A stretch of DNA of 64,000 nt from Spirodela intermedia (GCA_902729315.2 LR746270.1:6627221-6691220), one strand, 5' to 3'; positions 1-12,708 are shown, counted from the first letter of the stretch. Program-made: numbers and translations. Notes: a model not told the origin generated them from the sequence alone.

Positions 1-1623
1 AGTGAGAAATATTTCAGCGAGTACTAATCTAAAACCAAAGAATTAACAATAATAAAGTGGAAAAATCTTTTATTTTTGAGATTTTAGCGTCTTAAGCCAT
101 ATGATGCATAATACGATTTAGCATGTGTATATCAAAACAGCCTACCACTACGGTCAAAGTCCTTTGAAATCCAAAGGAAGTTCCAAAAGTAGTTGAAATA
201 CAACTTGCGAAATGAAATCACAATCAGCGTTTTCAATAGAGTCCAGGAAAACATGAATCTTCTCAGAGGGTTAGGACGGTATTCCAAAGCCACAGAAAAG
301 GATAGATCGCAAAACCTCCAACCCAAACCCTAATGTCTACCTAGAAACAGCTCAAAGCAGCCATACATGCCTGGAAACTGTCTTTTCCCACTTCACCCCA
401 GAACCAGAGGGGAATCAGTTATCACCTGGTTTGGAAATCTGGCTGTTACATATATGTTTGTTATTGCCTCAATCTTGTGTATTTCGGATTTCAAATCCAG
501 CTTGGGAGTTTCAGCTTTTGCCTCACATGATAATGGATTATGGGACAAATCCTGAAAACCTATCAACTACAATGCATAAACAACACAGTAATAGTGTTAA
601 ATCAGGGTCTGGACTTGGGATCAAATAGGAAAACAAAGGGACTGATGAGCCTAGGTCTGAATTGGTCACGCTAATTTGATTTGCATGTACTATTGAGGCT
701 TAAGGAAAGCATTTACTTGGCCTTTAAACGGCCCTTATAAAGTTTCTATTCCGATACATATTCTAGGACTCTCATGAACTTGACCATTAGAAAAAGGTGA
801 GGAAGAAGAGGAAAAACAGAAGATGAAAATTAGAAGAAGAGAAGCACAAATCCAGAGCCTTGTCCCGTTCTTCAACCATAACTTATCCCAGAAACCGTAC
901 GATTTTTTGCTATATTTGTTGCAAAAGTACAGGCTTTGCTGGAAAAACAGGTGACTAGTCATGAAAAATATACTACTTTTGTAAATTTGGTACGATAAAA
1001 TATCCTCATGAAAAAGCCTTGTATTACTTCCCCTTCTAAACAATGTCTAATTATCGATTTTTTTGTAAATATACTATTTCCATTTTCATACCTTTTAACC
1101 AGGCCAAGTAGTCAAATCATAGTGACTAGTTTGAATTAATACAGGTAACATAATAGTTGGATCAATTCAATAACAGGACCGCCATGCACTTAGACAGGCC
1201 TTTTTAAAACTACGAGCATTGATTTATCCATCAAATGATCAGATCATAGAGTAATGAGATCATCCCAGACAGGTCAAGTTCAATGAAGCCAGTAAACGAC
1301 CACATATTTTATCACCAAGTCCATTATTAAATCCGTCATAATTCCATTTTCATAAGAAAAGAAAAAGGCACGATTTTATTCGGATTGGCTAATGCTGAAA
1401 ATCTAAATAAGCTAGCATGAAGGACTCAACTGTAAGTTGAGTAAATCTGTTCCAATTTTCTTCATCTGTACTTTCTCATCATGCAGATTGTCCAGGCATT
1501 AATATACAAGTCAATAGGACTATTCCCATAAGAGGAAATGATGGAGACAATAGAAGAAAGGCGTCAAAAAAAACTAATTGATATTTCATCTCTAAAGCTT
1601 CAAAAAGTCATTTAAAAACTTAC
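1..1623 (-). other. Intron or flank downstream of the VPS25 first coding exon
   Basis: AT-rich sequence following the splice donor of the VPS25-like coding exon at 1,624. I searched the minus strand for the expected next exon (a stretch rich in Trp, Lys and Glu after the YPPYF motif) and did not find it, so the second coding exon probably lies beyond the left edge. The short open frames here, on both strands, show no family resemblance and no splice context. Nothing else is recognisable. Confidence 0.5.
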
Positions 1624-1682
1624 GTGAAATAGGGAGGGTAGTTAAAAAATTGAGGCAGCTTGAAATTCCCTAGACTCTGCAT
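1624..1682 (-). CDS. VPS25: VPS25-like ESCRT-II subunit, first coding exon (partial gene)
   Basis: On the minus strand an ATG at 1,682 opens a frame reading MQSLGNFKLPQFFNYPPYF, then two bases of a Thr codon, then a strong donor GTAAGT at 1,623. This matches the N-terminus I recall for plant VPS25 (MQ-x-L-x-x-FKLP-x-FFNYPPYFT), a small winged-helix protein of about 180 residues. VPS25 is the ESCRT-II subunit that links ubiquitinated cargo sorting on endosomes to ESCRT-III (VPS20) during multivesicular body formation. Only 19 complete codons are present; the remaining exons are outside the window. A good acceptor (tactgcag) ending at 1,731 lies 48 bases before the ATG, so the leader is probably spliced. 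The match is short, but the FKLP and FFNYPPYF blocks are distinctive and the exon ends exactly at a consensus donor. Confidence 0.75.
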
Positions 1683-1730
1683 CTTTCACTCTGGCTTCCT
1701 TTCACATACAACAGATTCTGAAACTCTTAT

Positions 1731-3948
1731 CTGCAGTAATTGTGAACAAATGATCTTCTCAAGAGTCTTGGCAAAGGAACTTCAAGAGAAATTCAATCAA
1801 CAAAGATAAAAAAACGGAAATATTCACCAGAGTATCTCAGCCTAGGGCCCTATATCCCAGAATGAGAGCAATCAATTCTCATAGTGCTTAATGGGAGAGA
1901 TGTTTCGTGATTCCAGTATCAATGGAAACCAACAAGAAAAATAACCATGTAGTACCTTTTTCTTGTCAAGGAATAAAGCCAACACTCAATGAGGAATGAT
2001 TTGTCACCTCGTTTTCCAATCCAAACGAACATAATTCTTATGGTCAGATAACGCCATCAAGAGACTACCATGCTATTTTTCTTGTATAACAACAGGTGGA
2101 AGAAGCTATATAAATTTCCTTTTATGCATCGTTCAGTTTTGTTTAACGGGACCGAAAACAATAGTGAAAATTAATTTTAAACATTTCTGAGTGGCGACCA
2201 AACTTCGTCCTTTAGCTACGAATGCAAGTCCAAATTAAATGGGAAGGAAGAAAAAGATCAAATGCAAGTCCAAATTAAATATTTTTAGTACGATTTTATG
2301 TGGAAGAAGAAACCATTAGGGCAGACTAAAACAAAGTAATTGTAGACTTCAGCTACACATGATTATGATATAGCAGTTGCAAGCGAGGGGGCTGTGTAAA
2401 ATTTAATCAAACTAGGACGAAGATCTAATTAGGACAGAAATACAAACTGCAGGGTCCAAGATATGATTCAAGGGCACGTGGCAGTATTCCGCTCAAACAT
2501 TGGATTGCATATAAAGGAGACGACAGCTAGCCATAAAAGATCTGATAACAATGGAGGCCAGGATGGTTCTTTCTTCCTCGTTTTAATAGTAAATAGTAGA
2601 TCAGACTTAAGTGATATGGGAAGGTCCTCCTGGGTTGTGTACAGTTGAGAGCAGTCTTTGCTGTTCAGCTTTACTCACAGTCTATGACACCTATCCGCTT
2701 TTTAACAATGGAATTTTCATTCATCATTTCATCTGCTTTCTTTAAGAAAAAATTCAAGCAGCACCATCATGTGAAGGAGCAGGGAAATTGCTAATGGAAT
2801 GCACGTATTTGTATCCAAAGTATAAAAGATCAAGCACATTCTAAGGAACATAGTATAAAATGTTCAAAATCGTCAATTAACAAAAAATAACCGCTCATTC
2901 CTATTACACCAGAAGGTGAAATCTTCTAAGACATCAATGAGTATACTTAAGTACATAATGATATCGTTCTCCCTTCTCCTTCGAGAGACAGGTGTTAGTC
3001 CACTCTCGATGTTTCCCTTTTCTTTCACGATGGAAGACAATGCACTTTTCTGCTCCCCATTGTCAGATCTCTTTTTCTCCTCCCTCTCTATGGAAAGGGA
3101 GAAGCCAGATCTTCCCCGCCTCTTGACCACGGAACGGAGTGCTACGTCTCTCTGTTGCACATTATTCCTCATGGTAATACTAGACAAAAGAAATTCCACG
3201 GGGAACCAGGAGTCCGCTCCCAGCCCCCCAACCACCCATGCCTTCAAAGCTTTTCAAATTATGTGAGCCAACCAAACAAGCACAGAGATTCATCTCAACT
3301 CCGGTAATGAGTCCAATTGGCTAATTGGAAACCAGCAAAAAAAAATTGACGCTTAATTTCCGTCCGGTCCATAGTTTCATCTTCATATTTAGAATGAGGT
3401 CGGAAATTCCTCAGCGCATTATTTAATCAAAAATAAATTGGCAAAGTGAGCAAGTGATGAAGGAACTTCATAAAAATTCCCACCATTTTGCAAGGTTTGG
3501 ACATCTGAAAGTTCCATAAAAATATTTTAACAATAGCCACATTATTCAGGCTTCTCCATGATCATAATATGAAGCCCCGGACAAGTTCATTCTAATTTTT
3601 TCTGGACTTTATTCGACAATTCAATTGATAACACCAAGGATTATGAAGGTTGTAAAAAAACTGCCCTCCCAATCTCATCTACCCGCGTTCATATCATTCT
3701 AGGGCTTAATGCATGCAAACAATCATTAGATTATGCGAAGTTGCCTGAACTGATCGTTCAAAATGGCCGCATCAGGGAGGCAAATGATCCCTATGAAGAC
3801 GAACAACGCCACAGTACATGAAGATCAGTATCCATCCACTTTACCGGATCCGTCACAGAGGATACCCTCACGATATACCCCAATAAGGTAACAACGTCCC
3901 GTGCACGGTTAAATATCAAAAGAAAATAAAGCGAAAATTTCTCCAAAC
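1731..3948 (-). other. Probable leader intron of the VPS25-like gene
   Basis: A stretch of 2.2 kb between an acceptor at 1,731 and a possible donor (cacaag/gtttgg) at 3,948. It is AT-rich and holds a 42-base near-tandem duplication (aatgcaagtccaaattaaat at 2,221 and again at 2,262). A 124-codon open frame on the minus strand at 2,873-3,247 is rich in Arg, Glu and Ser but matches no family I know, and I do not call it a gene. The intron assignment is inference from splice signals only. Confidence 0.4.
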
Positions 3949-4106
3949 CTTGTGAATACGGATGCCGCCTGTTCCTGCTTCTAAAAGTTACTGCGGACGA
4001 TGCTATCCGTCAATTGCGGAGGCCTCGTTCTCGGCCACTGGTGTCTGCCACCGGTCGCAGCTGATCAGGGAAACCCGCGATCGGCGGTAGGCTCACGATC
4101 CGATCG

Positions 4107-4148
<42 letters not shown>

Positions 4149-4190
4149 GGAGTGGGTAAGCCAACGGTCAGCGGATAAAATTAGGTGCGG
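3949..4190 (-). other. Probable 5' leader exon of the VPS25-like gene
   Basis: GC-richer than its surroundings and carrying a long CT tract in the sense (minus) strand at 4,109-4,145, as is common in plant leaders. It begins about 20-30 bases downstream of a TATA element at 4,209-4,216 and ends at a possible donor at 3,948. The exon limits are inferred; no transcript evidence is available. Confidence 0.4.
4109..4145. repeat. (GA)n microsatellite
   Basis: About 18 uninterrupted GA units on the plus strand, CT in the sense of the VPS25-like gene. It falls in the predicted leader exon of that gene. Confidence 0.95.
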
Positions 4191-4208
4191 CCGAGGCACG
4201 GCACTTTT

Positions 4209-4216
4209 TATTTATA
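4209..4216 (-). promoter_or_regulatory. Candidate TATA box of the VPS25-like gene
   Basis: TATAAATA on the minus strand inside a short AT-rich stretch that is followed by GC-richer sequence and then the CT tract. Its spacing would suit a start near 4,180. Upstream is a GC-rich block (several GGGCCC/CCCGGG) at 4,245-4,320. Confidence 0.4.
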
Positions 4217-4517
4217 ATATAAAATTACTACTCCTACGACCAACGGGCCCGGCTTCTTTATAAAACCGGGCCCGGGCCCATCCTGGATAAAAAAAAATCC
4301 ACAAAAAGGAGCTCCGGGGACCCGTTAAGTTCCAGAATAATAAAGTGAGGAGTCCACGGCCCATTTGAAGATTAATAATTAATAATTATTTAAGCATCTC
4401 TGGCTCGTTTTAAAAAAATATATCGATTTTTATCTCAAAAAATTGTTTTTGGGGTTCCATTTATGGAAAAAAGGTGCTTGAATTAAATACTAAAAATTAT
4501 TTTCCCGGAGTCGACTC

Positions 4518-4549
<32 letters not shown>

Positions 4550-4825
4550 TTCTCTGTTTTCTTTTTTGGAGCGAGGGCTGAGAAGAGCACCTCATGAACG
4601 CGCATGATCCCATGAAGTACTATGAAAATTTTCCAAGGATGATTAAGTGGGGGGCCATGCTCGGAGGATCAAACAGTAGGTACTAAAATAGAAAGCTCCT
4701 TAAAATGGACAGAGTTCATCACAGAAAGTTCCGTTCTTTAACTCAGATTCTCTCAACAGCAACCCCACCCAGGGATCACAAGGGATGATGAAACCACGAA
4801 AATGGTCTATATACACCACCCAGAT

Positions 4826-4866
<41 letters not shown>

Positions 4867-5470
4867 AACAGTCCTGAATTGCAGTGTTCTTCACAAGATT
4901 TTTCCATGTATTCCACAGCCGCTTCAGAAGGGTTGCTGCTGCAAGACATGGCACGAAGAGGCATGTAAGGGCACAGATTACCGAATACGGCAACAAATCG
5001 AAATTAAAATGTTCTCATGTTTTCAGAAGTCGGATAAAAAATTATGTGATTGATATCAATGACACAATGATTGTTCTTTTGATGTCGTTCAGAAAAGAAT
5101 GAGGTTGATGGCCCAAGAAAGAACAAGATTATTAAAAATAAATTAGGCAATTTAATTATTTGTTCCACAGGAATCGAACTCAAAACATTCAGCAGAGATG
5201 GGTCTTCTTTCTTGGGACAATCTGCCTGGTCAACGGCATTCAGACCGTCAGATGGAAAAATATTTTCCATGATTCATGGGCTCCATTCTAAAATATTCTG
5301 AGGGAAGAGATTTTCCATCCTCTTTTGAATGTTATGCATTTTCTTTCCTGGGACAATCTGCGTGGTCAACGGCATCCAGACTGAAAAAAAGAAAAAAAAT
5401 CTCTTTCCTCATTTGGTAAGTCAATACGACTGAACAAGTCAGCGGGGGCAGGTGGGTTACCTCCTTGCAC
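4217..5470. other. Intergenic region between the VPS25-like promoter and the 3' end of the tubby-like gene
   Basis: Contains a GC-rich block near 4,245-4,320, an (ATT)n run near 4,520-4,545, a (GA)n microsatellite at about 4,832-4,864, and a diverged direct duplication at 5,208-5,380. The part next to 5,471 should include the 3' UTR of the tubby-like gene. No gene is supported here. Confidence 0.6.
5208..5380. repeat. Diverged direct duplication, about 134 bp apart
   Basis: A 38-base segment beginning tttcttgggacaatctgc at 5,208 recurs near 5,342 with only three or four differences (both contain tggtcaacggcat). The sequence between is less well conserved. It lies just beyond the stop codon of the tubby-like gene and may be in its 3' UTR. 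Confidence 0.75.
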
Positions 5471-8400
5471 TTATTCACAAGAGATTTTGGTGTCGAAACT
5501 GCTGAGGCAGATAGCGAAGGCCTGGAATGCTGATAGTGGGTAGCGGAAATCCATGGTGAAGAGGTCCTTCCCCACCTTCCCGAACTGGAGAAGAACATCG
5601 TCGTCATCCTCCTCCTGCCTCCCTCGCCCATCGTCAGTTGAAGCCACCAGCTGAAAGTTCTTCACAGAGGCCACAGTGACTCGCCCCCGGAAGTTGAGGC
5701 ACCAGCACTGGAGCTGCTCGTGCCACCTCGGGGACTTGTTCTGCAACACCAGCTTGCCCTTGTCCGTCCCCGGCGGAGCTCCGGAGGAGGCATTTCCAGC
5801 ATGAGAAGACTTGGACGAGAGGGGGATCGACTGGAGGGGGAGGGGGAGGTCAGCTGGGGTGGGGGCGGCGCCGCCAGGCTCCATGGCCGAACTGGGTATG
5901 CAATCCATGGTGCACTGCATCCTCCGGGGCCCCCTGGTCGTCCAGAACATGTGAGGTCTGAGGTCAAATCTACCCAATAATAGCAATAATAACATGTGAG
6001 ATGCTCATACTAAATTGGATATGATGATGATATGGCTCTCACCTGGGGCCCATTACATTCACATCATAAGCAATGTGGACAACTGGGTAGTTCCCAGAAG
6101 CCAGTCTGCTGGGGGAGACTTGCTTTGAGCTAAACCGGGAGGAATGGCTCTTGGTGACCATTGCTCCAGCATGTAGAGGCATCCCATCATGGACGGTGAA
6201 CTTGGTTCCTAAGAAGTTTGACCTGCAAAATTAGATGATGAAGTCGGTATTTTTAGAATATATATAAAAAAAAGTCACACCATTGTTCTTGGTGTTGACT
6301 CTGAGAAACAGAGAGAAAAGTAGCATCTGGCACTGAGAAACAGGTTGTTTTCATTGTCAAAGCATCATGCATTGACTTTTTTATTATTATTATTATAAAG
6401 GCAAATAAAAAGACATGAAGAGGCGTGTAGAGAATAGCCTCATATTGTTTATTATAAAAATAAACCTGTGAAAATTGCATTTTTGAAATTTCCGATCATC
6501 CATATCGATTATTATAGCAATAAACCAGTAATTATAATGATGGGCATGCTCCACTTATGACCAATTCGGTGTTGAATTGGATTGGACAATAATCCAAACA
6601 GTCTGAATTTATGGAAATTCACTTCATCCATGTCAAAGAGCGGGATTTAAACAAGCTAAAAGATAAATAAATAAATACATAACATGCTTGAGGCAACCTA
6701 CCTCAGTTTCCCAATATACGTAGTGCTTCCTTTTGAAATGTTGTTCGCATCTAGAGAAATTATGTAGTCAGTGTATGTAGGGTGTCTACATCTACGAGCA
6801 GCAAGGAGAAACTTTCCCGCATCTGACAAGGCTGTAGGATGTACAATGAGCTATATAGTCAGTAGGACACACTAATATTCTCCGTTGACTGCCAGAAATG
6901 AAAGATAAAAGCCTCTGTAAGGCCAAAAAGAAAAAAACTCAGGGACTTTCAACTTTGGCTTTTATGCACCGATAAACAAAGAATATCAACTACCGAAAGA
7001 AATGAAAGCACAAGAAGATAGCTGCAGGAGATTTCATGCATATTCAAGACATGGGAGATTTAAAAATCAAAACAAAGGCACAACAATAAGGTCAGTGCCC
7101 AATGGCATTATATTATGAAGAAAATAAAAGTCAACATATGTTATTTTAGCATTCAAAAGAGACAGACCCCGCTCATGGAAACTAAAACTTAAATTCTCCA
7201 TGACTTGTAAAGTCCTACCACCCATGAAAGAGACAGACAAATAGAAACAAAAATTCTCCAAAAGTATCTGTAAAGTCCTACCACCCATGGAACTAAAACT
7301 TATAGATGGCATGATAAACTAAATTTTATTATGCCATTAAATTAAATTATAGAAGAAGAAGAAAAATCAGCATGTCTCATTTTAACGTCCAAATCTAAAC
7401 CCCGCTCAGTTATAGTGAATAGACATGAGATAGAGATAGAGAGAGACGGAAACAAAGATATCCAAAAGTATTGGTAGAGTCCTATCACCCATGGAAACTA
7501 AAATTAGATGCCATGATTTTATTACAGTATCTTTCACTGAATTTTCCTTGCAAGGATAATATAATCTCTCTTTGGATCGCAGGAGCTGATGTGATGTCAA
7601 AGATTATAGACCACTAAGCTCAAATTTGGATTGGCAATTATATAGACACGAATGATATGCTCAGAAATTGGTATAATGCAAGTCACAATGCCCAAAGCTT
7701 TTGGCTGGCGGAAGGTTATACGAGCTACCCTGCAGTATGTATCAACAGGGAAAATCAGTACAAAAGTTCTGATATAACATGTAAGGATTTAAGACTTACA
7801 AACTAACAAACCATCCTTGTGCCCAACTGGTTCCAAGAATATGAAGACAGAGACTGATCTTCACCTCAGAGTGCTTCAATTCCTTCTTTTATTTTTAGCT
7901 CAGCCTTCAATAAACGATTTTCTCATTTAAGGGATGGCCTGTCCTGATCTAAATCCACACTATATCGGTGGGCCGTTTTCTCCCATTATTCGTACTGCTG
8001 TTCCCATTGGCACCGAAAATGGTAAACCAAATAATGTACTTGGATAGAAGAAGGAATCATCTACACCTGTCCACTCCATAACCACTCTATTTATAGTCAA
8101 AAGAGTATACAACTTGGCCTCCTGTAACAGTGGATATAGTTCACATTTAAACAATTCTTTCATCAGCCCAACACCACATTTCAAGGCAAGTTTTGCCAGG
8201 CAAACGACTCAATTACCAGTGACTTCAAAACCAAGAATATAGTTCACGAGCACAGATGGCACAACACCGAGGTTGTGCCCAAAGGCTTCATGTAGACACA
8301 ATTTTAGCTGCAAGATATGTCAACTGAAGAAAAAAAACTTTACCTTCAGTTAGACCAAGATACAGATGGTATGTCTGAGTTGCCCCAAATCTTCTTATAA

Positions 8401-9768
8401 AGCACTGAAGAGGGAAATTCCTTGGGCCAGGCTGCAAGCAACAAACCAAGATTCCAACAGTGAATGATAATATTTCTAAGCGTAAGAAGAACAAGTTCTT
8501 AAAGGAAGAGTAAAGAACATGCAAATTTTGAACCATTGCAATGAAATACTTAATTGAATGTCAAGTAAAACAAAGCTTGACGTTGTTGCAATGACTTGAG
8601 GGCATTCAATAACATCAGAGCATGTACATATAGATACAAGATAAGATACCATCGACCACAAACATGAAAATTAGACAACGGGTGACCAAAAAGAGACCTT
8701 CTACAAGGGTTATGTTCCGATTTAACCAGGTTATCGTTGGACATTGTCACTCGCTAAATGCAACACATGAGAGTAAGCAGTAAAAACAATGGTCAGAAAG
8801 CTTCCCTAAGCAAACAAGGAGTCAGTGTCATCCTTGAACAGGAAAATAAAAAATACAGCTAAGAGACTAGAAATATAATCCAAAGAAATATGAAGATCAA
8901 GTAAGCTTAGACTTCCCAGATGTGATCTCCTCAGCCTAATCAAGTCAAAAATCAGTGGGTAGAGTTCACCTGTTAATGTTTGATTCTATTTTTACTACAT
9001 CATATTCAAATCGGGTTTAGTATTTTGATTATATTTACTTGTTGTTCAATAAATAGTCCCATGAACGTGAACCAAGTCTAGGCAGCGGACTTGCTATTTT
9101 GGATATATGAGAGAGCGAATTTCAGCATCCATTGAACTTAAATCAAAGATATCTACAATTCAAAAGATCAAAGAGATCTCAGCAAAGACTCATGAAATAG
9201 TCACAGTAATCACAACAACTAATTTGGAGGCGGTATTTTAGTTGGATGCTTACAAAACCAAAAACATGAAAGCTACCGTCCCATCTAATTCTTCTGATAT
9301 ATTTAAACAACAACACGATTCCTCTGCAGAAAATTAAATGAAAGCTCATGATTTAGCCACGGCACCAGCAAAACTCGTTACCAAGCAAGCACAACTTCGT
9401 CTAACCTGCTTCAATGAGATTGGGAAGGTTAGCCTCCCAGATACTTCAGGGGCCTTTACAATTTCCTTGGTGATCTCCCTCCAGTTCCTGCAGACAGCCG
9501 CACAAATCACCACGTTCTTCCGGTATGGCCATGAGCTCTGTGAAGCCTCAATTCTCATGAGCACGTCCCTCAGAAGCTCTGGTGGCATGTTCGCCCAGCA
9601 GCTCTGCTTGAGAGCGTCCACGGGAGGGGATGGAGCCGGGCCATCATGAACCACGGCCCGATGAGACCGCGAGCGCATGCTGAAACTGATAAATTTCACA
9701 TCAAATCCCCTCCCCGAGATGCTTCCCATCTCGCCTTTCATGTCCTGGATGATGCTCTTGAACGGCAT
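5471..9768 (-). CDS. Tubby-like F-box protein (TULP), 5 exons, 407 aa
   Basis: Exons on the minus strand: 9,768-9,406, 8,431-8,344, 6,831-6,702, 6,222-6,043 and 5,933-5,471. All introns are GT-AG and the joined frame is open for 407 codons, the usual size for plant TULPs. Residues about 54-105 form the F-box ([18 protein letters not shown] and VCRNWREI), which should bind SKP1/ASK in an SCF ubiquitin ligase. From about residue 118 to the end is the tubby beta-barrel, known to bind PI(4,5)P2 at the plasma membrane. Both tubby signatures are present: [14 protein letters not shown] at 335-348 and [12 protein letters not shown] near 393-403. The last residues are ISCE, where most plant members have LACE. 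The region at about 285-310 is a low-complexity Ser/Gly/Pro loop with variable length in the family. The start is the first ATG before the conserved FKSIIQDM block. Plant TULPs are linked to ABA and stress signalling; which paralogue this is cannot be told here. Confidence 0.95.
7135..7520. repeat. Decayed duplication in intron 2 of the tubby-like gene
   Basis: Two units, about 7,135-7,320 and 7,370-7,520, share the order accccgctca, then gaaacaaa, then ccaaaagtat, then gtcctaccacccatgg, then aactaaaa, then gatg(g)catgat. Within the first unit the block around taaagtcctaccacccatg is itself duplicated (near 7,208 and 7,268). A small (GA) run sits in the second unit at 7,430-7,446. Confidence 0.7.
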
Positions 9769-10720
9769 AGATCTGGAGCCCCCAAAAAATCACGCAGGGA
9801 GTGGAAAAGCGGAGCCTCTCCTCCTCATGAACCGCCCTCCAGATCCGAGCACCAGTTCTTCGCCTCAACTGTACAAAATTCAGCAGCGGCCATGTCTCTC
9901 GACCATGGATGCGAGCTTCGACCACCACGATTGGCGAACGGGGAATCCCTGCAGATCCCTCCAAAGGTCCATCCCTCGGAAGCACGACGTCCCTCCCGGA
10001 GCTCCCTCCTCCCGCCGGCAGCGATCGGAGAAGAAGCCAATTCACAGTGGTCCTCCCACGCGAGGGAGAGGAAGAGAATTGAAGACCGCCTGGGTGGAGG
10101 GATCAGAACCAGAAGCTCGAGATTCTCGAGGGAAGCGGCCAGGGGGATTCTCCCCCCCCCCCCCTACTGATAGCCCTCCACCACGGAAAACTAGGGCTTC
10201 ATTGCCGTCCTCTTACCCTTCTTAGAGTGAGAAAGGGAACGTTGCGGAGGGGGAGAGTGAGTGACAGAAACAGATAGAGATAGAGAGAGAGGGGAAGTAT
10301 TCCGACAAATGTGGGGCCCACTTTCTCGAATTGCCACGCATGTCGGGAGGATTTTTCTGGGCTTCTAGGGGCCGCAGACGTGCCATGACGTCATTCTCGT
10401 GTTCGGACGGACGGTCGGGATGATTTCGGCACCATCAGACGGCCAAGAATCACCTGGAAACATTCCGCCGTCAGGTGAGACCACCCGGTAGGAGGTCTCT
10501 TGTTGCACTGTTTTCGCCTCTTTCCGAGCGAAGTTGCAATAAATAACACGTTTAGTTAGCGTGGCAATTGGCTCTACCCATAGACCATAAAAGCCTATAT
10601 AATGGGCTATAAATAAATGCCTCTCGAAGCCTCGGCCCAAAACAGCCAACAGCTGTTTTAGAGAGAGAGAGGGAGAGAGAGAGAGGGGGAGAGAGAGAGA
10701 GAGTTCAGCCTTAGAATTTT
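9769..10720 (-). promoter_or_regulatory. Leader and promoter region of the tubby-like gene
   Basis: Sequence upstream of the TULP ATG on the minus strand. The first 450 bases are GC-rich and contain several open frames in both strands, all without family resemblance, so they probably reflect composition. Sense-strand CT tracts occur at about 10,273-10,290 and 10,654-10,703. TATA-like elements read on the minus strand lie near 10,597-10,613. The transcription start cannot be fixed from sequence. Confidence 0.4.
10654..10703. repeat. Interrupted (GA)n microsatellite
   Basis: GA repeats broken by short G runs. It is CT in the sense of the tubby-like gene and lies in its upstream region. Confidence 0.9.
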
Positions 10721-12708
10721 AGGGCTCTTAGGGAATTGGGAAATTATAGCAAGTGCTAGTTACATTCTTTTAACAAAATACCACGATTGATTAAATATTA
10801 TAAAATGATACTATAAACAAAGGAATTGCCTTCTTAATCCATCTTGAACAGTGTTGAATCATGATGGAAGATTGTTGACAATTTATGAGATAAGAAGCTC
10901 CGATCAAAACTTTGCATTTATGTCCTCCCATTTGGGAATTTCCCAAAAGGGTCAGGCATTTTTTATTTGATAAATTTATTTCCCAAACAAGCATTGGATG
11001 AGAATATTTTTGAATTTACCCTAAAGTATAGTGTTATTTTAAGGGCAGAAAAGTCATTCTATCTACACTTTTCCTAAATTGTGGTAGCAACTGGTCTTAG
11101 AAGGGGGGGATTCTAGAGAGTCATCTACCCTTCCTCAAGTGTTTCTTCTCTTGGATTGTTGTTGACTGTACATGAAAAATGATCAAAGCTGAGTATGTGG
11201 TGAGTGTGCCAATCAAAGAAGGAAGAACAAGGGTTTATGGTCACATGATTCTCCAAATCATGTCAATCTAGTGTGTTTCTTTCCCTTCAGACTCTTCATC
11301 TCATGTTATTTTACATATTTATCTTTTGTAAGGAAGTGATGTTGCCTCCTAATAGTTATGAGCCCTATTTCTCATGCCTCTTTGCACCACCCTTATCAAG
11401 CTTCTACAAGAACAAGTTGGTGGGTGATAAAAAGGTCTTTGTTATCTCTCCAATTATACATCAATTATTTCATCTAGGTAGGGTCTTGACCCATGACATA
11501 TGTCAAGTCATCCCTTAATCTTCCTCATTGATGGGTAGGGACCACTTACCTCATCATCTTAGAGAGGTGAATAAGGATAGATAGATTGATAGAGAGAGAG
11601 AGAGAGAGAGATAGGTAGACATATGTATGTCAATCATAATATTTGACATAATGTTATTTTAACAAGTACAAAATAGATAGAAGGGTAAGATGATTATTTC
11701 ACATCATAACATTATTTCTTAATAATTTTGTAATGATATATTTGGTATTAATCTTTGATAGGGTCAAAGAATTTTAGGATCAATCTTAAATAACTTTTTC
11801 ACTTATATATTTTTATTTGAAGAAAAAAATCAACCCAAAAAGAAATTTTGTATAATATTAAATGTCATAAAAAGAGTTAAGAGAGAGAAGCTAGTATAGT
11901 GTCACTAACTTTAATCCTTATGGGCTCTATCAAATGTGAAAATAAATATGCTCATGTAAATAACCTTAATTTGGAATTAACAACTAACCCGCATGCATAA
12001 AAAATCCCCACATCTTATAGGAAACATTTTTAAAAAAATTACTTGCTACACCCATTATGCTAAATCTTTCTCTTGTTGAGAAGCTCATGGTAACATGCCC
12101 ATTGAGTGTTTTACCTTCAAATGGTATAAGTTTTTTTGTCCTTTGTTCGTAAATTCATACCAAAATAAGAAGAATACAAGATATCAACAAATGTATAGTG
12201 CAATCTTAAAGAGAAACTATGCTTGTAATCTAGAGGCAAGCTAATGCATTGGGTTCCAACCGGTTGTGCTCTAAGAGATGAGTGGAATCTAAAGGATGAG
12301 CCTTTAGAAGGTAGGAGGAGCCGGTGAGGGGTCAAATCTTTGTTTCCCCAAAAAGCAGTTGACTATTCAAAAAGCAGTTGACCAGAACCAAATTCGATCA
12401 AAACCCAAGGAAAAATATTATCTAATTAATTCACCACCCTCTAAGTTCTTATTGTAGGCTTACAGAAAGTTAGAACTTGGATCAGGTTAACGGCGAGATA
12501 TGGCTATTCATTTGTGGACTATTGTCATGTGGTGGCACCACCATGTGGCTATTACTTTAAGAGCAGGTCACAGCTCTCAGCCCAGCCGCCTTCCATTCTA
12601 GACTCTTTAATGTGGGTGGAGGCCCCGCTCCTTCTCTTGCACTGCATCTCCCTTCACTAAAAGCCAAAGCCCTCTAATTCCAACCTTTAATCACTCAGCC
12701 CATAAGGT

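Noticed and set aside
2873-3266. Overlapping open frames of 116-124 codons on both strands
   Set aside because: No known domain, no splice context and no homologue recognised. Probably within the VPS25 leader intron.
3661-3860. Possible microRNA precursor in the VPS25 leader intron (gatcatttgcctccctgat region)
   Set aside because: Matches no mature plant microRNA I know, and no convincing long hairpin was seen.
5934-5995. N-terminal extension of the last tubby-like exon (poly-Leu start)
   Set aside because: Lies in the intron before the acceptor at 5,934. The conserved GPRRM joins to exon 4 in phase.
9646-10225. Plus-strand frames of 174 and 182 codons opposite the tubby-like start
   Set aside because: Antisense to exon 1 and the leader, with no family match. 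They reflect GC-rich composition.
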